A stretch of DNA of 5,402 nt from Porphyrobacter sp. GTDB lineage: Bacteria > Pseudomonadota > Alphaproteobacteria > Sphingomonadales > Sphingomonadaceae. Below, one piece after another: positions 1 to 5,402 of the stretch. The position numbers were made by a program, and so were the translations under genes. The notes beneath the pieces were generated by a model. It made no database searches, was not told the DNA's origin, and saw only the letters and a program-made list of their open reading frames with translations. Location of the stretch: the NCBI GenBank assembly GCA_014359685.1, contig JACIYY010000246.1:1-5402 (forward strand), in the 5' to 3' direction. Position 1 is the first letter of the stretch; every line of letters starts with the position of its first letter.

Positions 1-64
1 GTCCGGGGTGGCAGGATGTGGTCAGCCGGTGCTCGATGCCATGAACCCGCCACGAACAGGAATA
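1..64. other. Short non-coding edge downstream of tRNA-Val
   Basis: These bases follow the 3' end of the tRNA and run to the window edge. I see no open reading frame that continues convincingly off the edge, no hairpin followed by a T-run in either direction, and no repeat of the tRNA 3' end that would mark an attachment site. The tRNA terminator or processing signal is therefore not identified. Confidence 0.4.
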
Positions 65-140
65 TGGTGGGCGGTGAGGGGCTCGAACCCCCGACCCTCT
101 CGGTGTAAACGAGATGCTCTACCAGCTGAGCTAACCGCCC
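65..140 (-). tRNA. tRNA-Val, anticodon UAC
   Basis: Read on the minus strand, the 76 bases fold into a complete cloverleaf. There is a perfect 7-bp acceptor stem (GGGCGGT with ACCGCCC), a 4-bp D stem (GCTC/GAGC), a 5-bp anticodon stem (TCTCG/CGAGA) with loop TTTACAC, a 5-base variable loop, and a 5-bp T stem with one G-T pair around TTCGAGC. The anticodon TAC (plus-strand bases 105-107) reads valine GTA codons and, through wobble modification, other GTN codons. The terminal CCA is encoded in the DNA (65-67). The gene lies 54 bases downstream of the regulator gene on the same strand. The short spacer has no promoter I can call with confidence, so it could be processed from a longer transcript or have its own promoter. 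Confidence 0.97.
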
Positions 141-194
141 CGTCGGCGCGGCCCTAGCGGATCGTGCGGGGCCGGAAAAGCCGCCGTGGCCCGA
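141..194 (-). other. Spacer between regulator gene and tRNA-Val
   Basis: On the minus strand this spacer leads into the tRNA. It contains a GGGCC...GGCCC inverted repeat with a loop of about 14 bases just after the regulator stop codon, but no T-run follows, so a rho-independent terminator is not supported. A possible minus-10-like CTAGGG lies about 12 bases before the tRNA 5' end, with CTTTTC 17 bases further upstream. Both are too weak to call as a promoter. Confidence 0.3.
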
Positions 195-1169
195 TCAAAC
201 CAGCTGCATCGAATCGCGGCCGATCTCCGCGAAATAGCGCGCCATCGCATCGGCGGCGCGTTCGGTCAGGCCGATGAAGGCGCGGCGCCTGTCGGCCTCG
301 TCCTCGACCCGTTCGAGAAGGCCTGCATCGGTCATCTGCGCGATCCAGCGCAGGGCCGTGGTCGGGGGCACGCCGCTGGCGATGCATAGCGAAGAGACCG
401 AGACGCGGACATGCTCGGCCCGGGCGGCGGTCAGATCGAGCAGCATGTCCCAGGCGGGATCGGCGAACAGGTTGCCCTCGATGAACTGCGCGCGCAGCTG
501 TCGCTGACGGATGATCCGGCGGACCAGCCGGGGATCGGGAAGCGGCGGCCGGGTGGTGCGGGTCGGCCGCTCGCTGCCAGGATCACCGGTGCCGGCAAAG
601 GGGAGCGCGGGGCTCGCCACCCGGCCACCCGCGCCGCCGGCCTCGCCCGCGCTGCTGCCGAAGGGGTCGAGGCGGGAGGCGATCTGGCTGACCTGTTCCG
701 TCAGGCGCAGCAGCGTCAGGCGGTCGGCCTCGCTGATCTCCCGCACCTGCCCGTCGCGTCCTGCGGCCAGCACCCGGCCGAGCGCGATCGCCCGGTCGGC
801 GGGGCCGGGATCGACCAGGATCTGCGGCGCCGAGCGCTGGCAGCATGCGAACACCGCGTCCAGGGCGGCGGTCCCGGTGGCGACGATAAGCTGCGCTGCG
901 CTGCCGCTCGCGGCCACGGCGTCGGCCCGCGCCAGCGCCGCCAGCGAGGGTTCGTCGGCCAACGGGCAGTCGATCAGGATCGCCTCGCCCGGCGGCGGCG
1001 GGCGCTCTGCGGTCAGTGCTGCCAGCGGCCCTTCGGTGGCGATCCCGAAGCCCGCCTGCACCGCTTCCTCGCGCAGCGCATCGAGCCGATGCCGACGGTC
1101 GGCGAAGATCGACAGCATCGGCGCGCCGGCCGCCGCAGCGGCGCCATAGTCGAAATCGGCCTGCGGCAT
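195..1169 (-). CDS. MarR-like winged-helix regulator with receiver-like N-terminal region
   Basis: The predicted product is a 324-residue soluble protein. The start at 1169 (MPQADFDYG) is chosen over an in-frame ATG 30 bases upstream because AGAGGAGG ends 5 bases before it. Residues about 212-320 resemble a MarR-type winged helix-turn-helix: the segment 256-286 (VSVSSLCIASGVPPTTALRW onward) fits the helix-turn-helix, and EADRRRAFIGLTERA (291-305) fits the DRR-containing wing and following helix. Residues about 17-135 alternate short hydrophobic strands and helices as in a response-regulator receiver, with D24 after strand 1, D67 after strand 3 and T98 after strand 4, but D120 replaces the usual lysine after strand 5. 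A helix (146-168) and a Gly/Pro/Ser-rich linker (169-211) separate the two parts. The DNA-binding role is inferred from family; ligand and targets are unknown. Its position 72 bases after purA on the same strand suggests possible co-transcription. Confidence 0.8.
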   Translation of the reverse strand: MPQADFDYGAAAAAGAPMLSIFADRRHRLDALREEAVQAGFGIATEGPLAALTAERPPPPGEAILIDCPLADEPSLAALARADAVAASGSAAQLIVATGTAALDAVFACCQRSAPQILVDPGPADRAIALGRVLAAGRDGQVREISEADRLTLLRLTEQVSQIASRLDPFGSSAGEAGGAGGRVASPALPFAGTGDPGSERPTRTTRPPLPDPRLVRRIIRQRQLRAQFIEGNLFADPAWDMLLDLTAARAEHVRVSVSSLCIASGVPPTTALRWIAQMTDAGLLERVEDEADRRRAFIGLTERAADAMARYFAEIGRDSMQLV

Positions 1170-1174
1170 TGGCG

Positions 1175-1182
1175 CCTCCTCT
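1175..1182 (-). promoter_or_regulatory. Ribosome binding site of the regulator gene
   Basis: The minus strand reads AGAGGAGG, followed by 5 bases (CGCCA) and then ATG at 1169. It is the strongest Shine-Dalgarno match in the window and decides the start: the upstream in-frame ATG at 1199 would place this motif inside the coding sequence. Confidence 0.8.
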
Positions 1183-1241
1183 TGCCGGGATCCCCACAAT
1201 GGGCGCGCGAGCGGCGTGTCGTCAATGATGTCGGGCGGCGA

Positions 1242-2543
1242 TCAGTCGGCGAAGGGGTTGCGGACCAGGATGGTGTCGTCGCGCTCCGGACTGGTGGAGA
1301 CGCTGGCCACCGGGGTCTCGATCAACTCCTCGATCCGGCGGATATACTTGATCGCCTGCGCCGGCAGATCGGCCCAGCGGCGGGCGCCGCGCGTGGTGCC
1401 GGCCCAGCCCTCCATCTCCTCATAGACCGGCTCCAGCCGGGCCTGCTCGACCGAACTGGAGGGCAGGTAATCGATGACCCGTTCGCCCTGCGGGCCGCGC
1501 AGCCGGTATCCGGTGCAGATGCGGATCGTCTCGAACCCGTCGAGCACGTCGAGCTTGGTCAGGGCGATGCCGGTGACCCCGCTGAGCGCGCAGGACTGGC
1601 GCACCAGCACCGCGTCGAACCACCCGCAGCGGCGCTTGCGCGCGGTGACGGTGCCGAATTCGTGCCCGCGCTCGCCCAGCCGCTGGCCGATCTCGTCCTC
1701 CAGCTCGGTCGGGAACGGGCCGGAGCCGACGCGCGTGGTATAGGCCTTGACGATGCCGAGCACGAAGCCGGCGGCATTGGGACCCAGCCCGCTGCCGCTC
1801 GCCACCGTGCCGCTGACGGTGTTGGAGCTGGTGACGAACGGATAGGTGCCGTGGTCGACATCCAGCAGCACCCCTTGCGCGCCTTCGAACAGGATGCGCG
1901 CCCCTTCCGCCCGCACCGCGCGCAGCCGCCGCCACACCGGCTGCGCGAAGGCCTGCACGAAGGGCGCGATCCCGCGCAGATCGGCGAGCAGCTGCGCACG
2001 GTCCACCGGCGCCTCGCCGAAGCCGGCCCGCAGCGCATCGTGATGGGCGCACAGCCGGTCGAGCAGCGGCTCCACATGGTCGAGATGGGCAAGGTCGCAG
2101 ACGCGGATCGCACGGCGGCCGACCTTGTCCTCGTAGGCCGGGCCGATGCCGCGCCCGGTGGTGCCGATCCGGCCCTTGCCGGCGGCCGCCTCGCGCAGCC
2201 CGTCGAGGTCGCGGTGCAGCGGCAGGATCAGCGGGCAATTGTCGGCGACGGCGAAATTGTCGGGAGTGATCACCACCCCCTGCCCTTCGAGCCGGGCGAT
2301 CTCGTCGCGCAGCGCCCAGGGATCGAGCACCACGCCGTTGCCGATGATCGACAGCGTGCCGGTGACGATGCCGCTGGGCAGCAGCGACAGCTTGTAGGTG
2401 GTGCCGCCGACCACCAGCGTGTGCCCGGCATTGTGCCCGCCCTGGAAGCGCACCACCACGTCGGCGCGCGCGGCCAGCCAGTCGACGATCTTGCCCTTGC
2501 CCTCATCGCCCCACTGGGCGCCGATCACGGTGACGTTGGGCAT
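1242..2543 (-). CDS. purA: Adenylosuccinate synthetase
   Basis: PurA is the cytoplasmic enzyme that joins aspartate to IMP using GTP, giving adenylosuccinate; this is the first AMP-specific step of purine synthesis. The 433-residue product matches the usual bacterial length. Visible family signatures are the N-terminal GTP-binding loop WGDEGKGK (11-18) with catalytic D13, GGHNAGHT (35-42) with catalytic H41, [17 protein letters not shown] (124-140) in the IMP-binding region, FEGAQG (219-224), the loop [13 protein letters not shown] (298-310), and LTKLDVLDG (328-336) resembling the guanine-binding TKxD motif. The start is supported by AGGA six bases upstream. In the 298-310 loop alanine 301 stands where I expect glycine. 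hisZ lies upstream on the same strand but 997 bases away, beyond a gene on the opposite strand, so purA probably has its own promoter in 2544-2668. Confidence 0.98.
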   Translation of the reverse strand: MPNVTVIGAQWGDEGKGKIVDWLAARADVVVRFQGGHNAGHTLVVGGTTYKLSLLPSGIVTGTLSIIGNGVVLDPWALRDEIARLEGQGVVITPDNFAVADNCPLILPLHRDLDGLREAAAGKGRIGTTGRGIGPAYEDKVGRRAIRVCDLAHLDHVEPLLDRLCAHHDALRAGFGEAPVDRAQLLADLRGIAPFVQAFAQPVWRRLRAVRAEGARILFEGAQGVLLDVDHGTYPFVTSSNTVSGTVASGSGLGPNAAGFVLGIVKAYTTRVGSGPFPTELEDEIGQRLGERGHEFGTVTARKRRCGWFDAVLVRQSCALSGVTGIALTKLDVLDGFETIRICTGYRLRGPQGERVIDYLPSSSVEQARLEPVYEEMEGWAGTTRGARRWADLPAQAIKYIRRIEELIETPVASVSTSPERDDTILVRNPFAD

Positions 2544-2565
2544 GGTCGGTCCTGATTCCTCGTAA

Positions 2566-2591
2566 CAAGCGGCGCGGCGCTAGGCCGCTTG
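2566..2591 (-). repeat. Hairpin just upstream of the purA ribosome binding site
   Basis: CAAGCGGC (2566-2573) and GCCGCTTG (2584-2591) are perfect 8-base complements around a 10-base loop. In a purA leader RNA this would form a stable GC-rich stem ending about 12 bases before the Shine-Dalgarno sequence. No T-run of terminator length follows it on the minus strand (only TT), so it is not a standard intrinsic terminator. Confidence 0.5.
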
Positions 2592-2607
2592 CCTGCCAAG
2601 GGCAAGC
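2587..2607 (-). repeat. Second hairpin overlapping and excluding the first
   Basis: GCTTGCC (2587-2593) and GGCAAGC (2601-2607) are perfect 7-base complements around a 7-base loop. Bases 2587-2591 are shared with the right arm of the hairpin at 2566-2591, so the two stems cannot form together. On a purA transcript this stem would be made first. Confidence 0.45.
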
Positions 2608-2668
2608 CGGCGTTCATCCGCACTGCGCAGAGTGGCGCACGCTCGGCAACCGGAACGAGGATTCTGCG

Positions 2669-3544
2669 ATGCGCCTGCCCCCCATCGCCTGCGCTGCGGC
2701 GACGCTGGCCGTCCTCGCCGCGATCGGCTCCGCCCCCGCCGCGCCCCCCCTCGCGGCGGAGGCGGCCCCGGCCAGCCGGACCCTGGCCTATGGGCCGGAC
2801 CCGATGCAGGCGCTCGATTACTGGCCCGGCCCGCGCGCCAACGCGCCCCTGGTGGTGTTCGTCCATGGCGGCGGCTGGAAGTGGGGCGACAAGCAGATGA
2901 TGGACGGCTCCGCCAAGCTCGAGCACTGGCGCGCGCTCGGCTATGCAGTGGCTTCCGTGAACTACCGGCTGGTGCCCGAGGCCCGCGTCGAGGAGCAGGC
3001 CGCCGATATCGCCGCGGCATTGGCTTTCCTCAGGCAGCGGGCGGCGCAGCTCGGCTTCGACGGAACGCGCATCGCGCTGGTCGGCCACAGCGCCGGCGCG
3101 CATCTCGTGGCGCTGGTCGGAACCGACCCCGCCTATCTCGCCGGCGCGGGCCTGTCCTTGGCCGATATCGCCGGGATCGTGGCGCTCGACGGCGCCGCCT
3201 ATGACGTGCCCGCGCAGATGGATGAGGGTCCGCGCGTCATGCAGGGCACCTACCGTCAGGCCTTCGGCACCGACCCCGCGCGACAGGCGCAGCTTTCGCC
3301 GATGCACCACGCCGCAGCGCCCAATGTCGATGAATTCCTGATCCTCCATGTCCAGCGCCAGGACGGCACCCGCCAGAGCCAGCAGTTCGCCGAGGCGCTG
3401 CGGCGCGGCGGCAGCCGCGTCACCATTCAGGGCCTCGCCGGCGAGGGGCTGCGCGGCCATGCGCAGATCAACCGCCAGCTGGGCGAGCCCGATTATCCCG
3501 CGACGGCCACCGTGGACGCCTTTCTCGCGCAGGTCCTGGGCTAG
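2669..3544 (+). CDS. Exported alpha/beta hydrolase (carboxylesterase-like)
   Basis: This is a 291-residue serine hydrolase of the alpha/beta-hydrolase fold, closest in appearance to the BD-FAE/hormone-sensitive-lipase-like esterases. Residues 1-24 look like a Sec signal peptide: R2, a hydrophobic Ala/Leu/Val stretch from about 6 to 20, and a likely signal peptidase I site after A24 (APA-AP). The mature enzyme would act in the periplasm or outside. HGGGW (66-70) is the oxyanion-hole motif and GHSAG (139-143) carries the likely nucleophile S141. D232 (QRQDGTR) and H264 (RGHAQ) are well placed to complete the triad. The substrate is unknown. GAGGA seven bases upstream supports the start. It is the only plus-strand gene, divergent from purA and convergent with hisZ, whose stop codon it overlaps by four bases. 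Confidence 0.9.
   Translation: MRLPPIACAAATLAVLAAIGSAPAAPPLAAEAAPASRTLAYGPDPMQALDYWPGPRANAPLVVFVHGGGWKWGDKQMMDGSAKLEHWRALGYAVASVNYRLVPEARVEEQAADIAAALAFLRQRAAQLGFDGTRIALVGHSAGAHLVALVGTDPAYLAGAGLSLADIAGIVALDGAAYDVPAQMDEGPRVMQGTYRQAFGTDPARQAQLSPMHHAAAPNVDEFLILHVQRQDGTRQSQQFAEALRRGGSRVTIQGLAGEGLRGHAQINRQLGEPDYPATATVDAFLAQVLG
3541..3544. other. CTAG shared by two convergent stop codons
   Basis: The plus-strand hydrolase ends with TAG at 3542-3544, and minus-strand hisZ ends with TAG at 3543-3541. The palindrome CTAG therefore supplies both stop codons, and there is no intergenic space for a terminator between the convergent genes. Confidence 0.95.
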
Positions 3545-4674
3545 CCGGCCGGGGCCAGCGCCTTCGCATTGTCGCCGTCGAGAACGTGCGAGCAGCCGAG
3601 CGCACGGGCCTCGTCGGCGGCCGACAGGGCGGCGATTGTGCGCCAGCCCGCCGCGCGCAGGGCGGCGGCGGCGGCGGGGTCGTGGCCCAGCGGCAGGAAG
3701 ACCGCGTCGCGCGCCGGCTCGGCCGCCTTGACCGCCTCGACCAGTTCCTCGGGGTACAGCGAGAAGCCGGTCGCGGCCTCTTCGCTGCCCGCGATCATAT
3801 AGGTCCCGCCGCGCCCCAGCGCGGTCCGCACGCCATCGGCATAGAGCGTGAAGCCGAACCAGCTCTGATATTCAAAGCCATGGCGTTCAGACGGGTCGAG
3901 CGTCAGCCGGGCGCGGCCGTCTACGCGGGCGGCGATCCGCCGCAGCCCGTCGATCCGGCTGGCGAGCGAGCCGTGGACGTCGATGGCCGACAGCCGCTCG
4001 ATCGCCCGCTCGAACGGCCCGCTGGCATAGAGCAGCGGAACGAACGCCTCGCCGCCCGCCGCGACCAGCCCGCCGGCATCCTTGCTGTCCAGCTCCCGCC
4101 GGACCGCCTGCACCTGGCCGGGCGAGAGCGACGCCCGCTCGGCAAGCGTATCGACGAGGTCGGGAAGCGTGAAATCGACCGAAATGCCGCCGGCGCCGGC
4201 CGCCTCCAGCGCGGCGATCGCCAGCTCGACGATCTCCGCCGCCGCCGCGACGGAGTCGCTGCCGACCAGCTCTGCCCCCAGTTGCAGGTTCTCCCGCCGG
4301 GGATCGAGCATGTCGCCGACCATCCGCGCCACCTGCCCGGCATAGCACAGCCGCAGCGGGCGCGGCCGGGCGGCGAGGCTGGTGGCGGCGATGCGCCCGA
4401 CCTGCGGGGTGATGTCGGACCGCAGCGCCAGCATCCGCAGGCTGCGCGGATCGACGAAACGGAACATCTGCCGGCTCTGCAAGCCCGGCATCCGCCGCAG
4501 CATCGACTTCTCGAACTCGATCAGCGGCGGGCGCACCCGGTCGTAGCCATTGGCGTCCATCACCCCCAGCACCGCGTGCTCGATCCGGGCGGCGGCGGCC
4601 GTGCTTTGCGGCAGGCGGTCCTCCAGCCCCTCGGGCAGAAGGTCGGCGTCGGGTTCGGGCTCGGGTTGCGTCAT
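3541..4674 (-). CDS. hisZ: ATP phosphoribosyltransferase regulatory subunit
   Basis: HisZ is a catalytically dead relative of histidyl-tRNA synthetase that binds the short form of HisG and activates the first step of histidine synthesis in the cytoplasm. The 377-residue product starts with the typical LLPEGLEDRLP (12-22). It has the class II synthetase-like core segments RPPLIEFE (48-55), LALRSDITPQVGRIAATSLA (82-101) and CYAGQVARM (110-118). GRGGTYMIAG with ATGFSLYPEEL (288-311) takes the place of the HisRS GGRYD and motif 3 regions. Residues about 322-370 form a small alternating strand-helix tail, perhaps a remnant of the anticodon-binding domain. No clear Shine-Dalgarno sequence precedes the ATG, but this start fits the family's N-terminus. 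It follows serA by 37 bases, suggesting an operon. Its presence predicts a short-form hisG elsewhere in the genome. Confidence 0.93.
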   Translation of the reverse strand: MTQPEPEPDADLLPEGLEDRLPQSTAAAARIEHAVLGVMDANGYDRVRPPLIEFEKSMLRRMPGLQSRQMFRFVDPRSLRMLALRSDITPQVGRIAATSLAARPRPLRLCYAGQVARMVGDMLDPRRENLQLGAELVGSDSVAAAAEIVELAIAALEAAGAGGISVDFTLPDLVDTLAERASLSPGQVQAVRRELDSKDAGGLVAAGGEAFVPLLYASGPFERAIERLSAIDVHGSLASRIDGLRRIAARVDGRARLTLDPSERHGFEYQSWFGFTLYADGVRTALGRGGTYMIAGSEEAATGFSLYPEELVEAVKAAEPARDAVFLPLGHDPAAAAALRAAGWRTIAALSAADEARALGCSHVLDGDNAKALAPAG

Positions 4675-4711
4675 GCGCGGGGGCTTAGCGGGGCGCGACG
4701 CGCCTGTCAGG

Positions 4712-5402
4712 TCAGAACGCCAGCGCCTTGACCAGCTTCACGCCTTCGAGCGCACCGGCGCTGTCGATCACCTCCGGCGGGATCGGCTGATCGACGCTCA
4801 GCAGCAGCACCGCCTCGCCCCCGGCCTGGCGCCGGCCGAGATGGAAGGTGCCGATATTGATCCCCGATTGCCCCAGCAGGCTGCCGATCCGGCCGATGAA
4901 GCCGGGCGCATCCTGATTGACGATATAGAGCATGTGGCCGTCGAGATCGGCCTCGATCCCGATGCCGAAGATCTCCACCAGCCGCGGCGCGCCATTGCCG
5001 AACAGCGTGCCGGCCACCGACCGGTCGCCCTGGCTGGTCGAGACGGTGACCCGCACCAGCGTGGCATAGACCCCTTCGCGCTCGTTGCGGATCTCGCGCA
5101 CCTCGATCCCGCGCTCGCGGGCGAGGAACGGGGCGTTGACCATGTTCACGCTTTGCGAATAGCGCTTCATCAGTCCGGCCAGCACCGCGCCCACGATCGG
5201 CTTCTGGTTGAGCTGCGCTGCGGCGCCCTCGGTCTCGATGCTGATGCTGGGCAGGTGGCCGTGGGCGAGCTGCCCGATCAGCGAACCGAGCTTTTCCGCC
5301 AGCGCCATATAAGGCTTGAGGCGCGGCGCCTCTTCGGCCGAGAGGCTGGGCATGTTGAGCGCGTTGGTCACCCCGCCTACGATCAGACAGTCGCTCATCT
5401 GC
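4712..5402 (-). CDS. serA: D-3-phosphoglycerate dehydrogenase, C-terminal part (5' end outside window)
   Basis: SerA oxidises 3-phosphoglycerate to 3-phosphohydroxypyruvate with NAD, the first step of serine synthesis. The frame stays open to the window edge. The ATG at 5398 is internal, because the codon before it reads Gln and the segment QMSDCLIVGGVTNALNMPSL is the end of the catalytic region of long-form SerA. Numbering from that Met, residues about 45-150 fit the allosteric substrate-binding (ASB) domain and about 156-228 a C-terminal ACT domain (HMLYIVNQDAPGFIGRIGSL, GINIGTFHLGR). Compared with the Mycobacterium tuberculosis enzyme, D163 and N181 match serine-binding Asp463 and Asn481, while N161 stands at the Tyr461 position, so serine feedback inhibition is plausible. 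About 300 residues with the catalytic and NAD-binding parts are missing at the edge. It probably leads an operon with hisZ. Confidence 0.95.
   Translation of the reverse strand, partial: QMSDCLIVGGVTNALNMPSLSAEEAPRLKPYMALAEKLGSLIGQLAHGHLPSISIETEGAAAQLNQKPIVGAVLAGLMKRYSQSVNMVNAPFLARERGIEVREIRNEREGVYATLVRVTVSTSQGDRSVAGTLFGNGAPRLVEIFGIGIEADLDGHMLYIVNQDAPGFIGRIGSLLGQSGINIGTFHLGRRQAGGEAVLLLSVDQPIPPEVIDSAGALEGVKLVKALAF

Larger units (their letters stand above)
2554..2664. repeat. Inverted repeat ACGAGGAWTC flanking the divergent spacer
   Basis: The plus strand has GATTCCTCGT at 2554-2563 and ACGAGGATTC at 2655-2664. The complement of the first copy is ACGAGGAATC, so the two 10-base arms match at nine positions and differ only at the variable base of a GANTC site. 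In the right copy GAGGA serves as the hydrolase ribosome binding site. In the left copy it is 13 bases from the purA ATG, too far to be that gene's main Shine-Dalgarno sequence, which is the nearer AGGA. Confidence 0.55.
2544..2668. promoter_or_regulatory. Divergent intergenic region between purA and the hydrolase gene
   Basis: This 125-base spacer separates two divergent start codons and must hold the promoter of the hydrolase and very probably that of purA. It contains the purA Shine-Dalgarno sequence (AGGA, minus strand, 2550-2553, six bases from the ATG) and that of the hydrolase (GAGGA, plus strand, 2657-2661, seven bases from the ATG). It also holds two GANTC sites, a long-range inverted repeat, two overlapping hairpins and a CTGCGCAG palindrome (2623-2630). 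No pair of -35 and -10 boxes is convincing on either strand. The presence of promoters is inferred from gene orientation, not from motif matches. Confidence 0.6.

Noticed and set aside
65..140. tRNA-Val as an integration site for a mobile element
   Set aside because: tRNA 3' ends are frequent attachment sites, but only 64 bases lie beyond it here. No integrase or second copy of the 3' end is present in the window.
1170..1199. N-terminal extension of the regulator starting at the ATG at 1199
   Set aside because: The extension would translate through the AGAGGAGG ribosome binding site, which is correctly spaced from the ATG at 1169.
411..2555. A 714-codon plus-strand open frame running antisense through purA and most of the regulator gene
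   Set aside because: Its codons are in register with those of both minus-strand genes, so stops could arise only opposite TTA, CTA or TCA codons, which are rare in high-GC coding DNA. The translation is a low-complexity Arg/Gly/Ala/Gln mix with no recognisable domain, while the minus strand encodes an unmistakable PurA.
2594..2640. Possible promoter boxes (TTG-containing hexamers) in the divergent spacer
   Set aside because: Several TTGCC sequences exist on both strands, but none has a convincing -10 partner at 16-18 bases.
2681..2695. Cys8 of the hydrolase as a lipoprotein attachment cysteine
   Set aside because: The residues before it (PPIA) do not fit a lipobox, and the hydrophobic part of the signal peptide continues after the cysteine. 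A signal peptidase I site near residue 24 fits better.
2525..3460. A 311-codon minus-strand open frame antisense to the hydrolase, overlapping the purA start
   Set aside because: It has no domain I recognise and is rich in Gly/Arg/His as mirror frames are. The plus strand shows a signal peptide, HGGGW and GHSAG in order.
3586..4731. A 381-codon plus-strand open frame antisense to hisZ
   Set aside because: It is in codon register with hisZ, and its composition is that expected of an antisense shadow. hisZ carries the family motifs.

Overview
The window is a very GC-rich stretch (roughly 70% by eye) of what looks like an alphaproteobacterial chromosome, most likely a member of Sphingomonadales (Sphingomonadaceae or Erythrobacteraceae). 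The evidence is the same-strand order serA, hisZ, purA, a short-form-type histidine regulatory subunit HisZ, and protein sequences typical of that group. This taxonomic call rests on recognition, not on a search. It reads as core housekeeping DNA: no insertion sequence, phage gene, CRISPR array or defence gene is visible.

Layout from left to right. A complete tRNA-Val(UAC) gene lies on the minus strand at 65-140. Next, also on the minus strand, is a 324-residue regulator with a MarR-like winged helix at its C-terminus and an N-terminal part that looks like a degenerate receiver domain (195-1169). Then come purA, adenylosuccinate synthetase (1242-2543, minus); a 125-base divergent intergenic region with several inverted repeats (2544-2668); an exported alpha/beta hydrolase on the plus strand (2669-3544); hisZ (3541-4674, minus); and the 3' part of serA (4712 to the right edge, minus), whose catalytic half lies outside the window.

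serA and hisZ are 37 bases apart and are probably co-transcribed: SerA makes the first committed step of serine synthesis, and HisZ activates the first step of histidine synthesis. purA supplies the first AMP-specific step of purine synthesis, so the minus-strand block groups amino-acid and nucleotide biosynthesis. The plus-strand hydrolase splits the block. Its stop codon shares a CTAG tetranucleotide with the stop codon of hisZ, and on its other side it is divergent from purA, so purA probably needs its own promoter. The regulator downstream of purA has a strong ribosome binding site 72 bases after the purA stop and may ride on the purA transcript.

I did not find a clear new biological system. 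The points that most deserve a second look are the purA/hydrolase intergenic region (two of only four GANTC sites in the window, a near-perfect inverted repeat next to both start codons, and two mutually exclusive hairpins in the purA leader), the receiver-like/MarR-like fusion, and the shared double stop codon.
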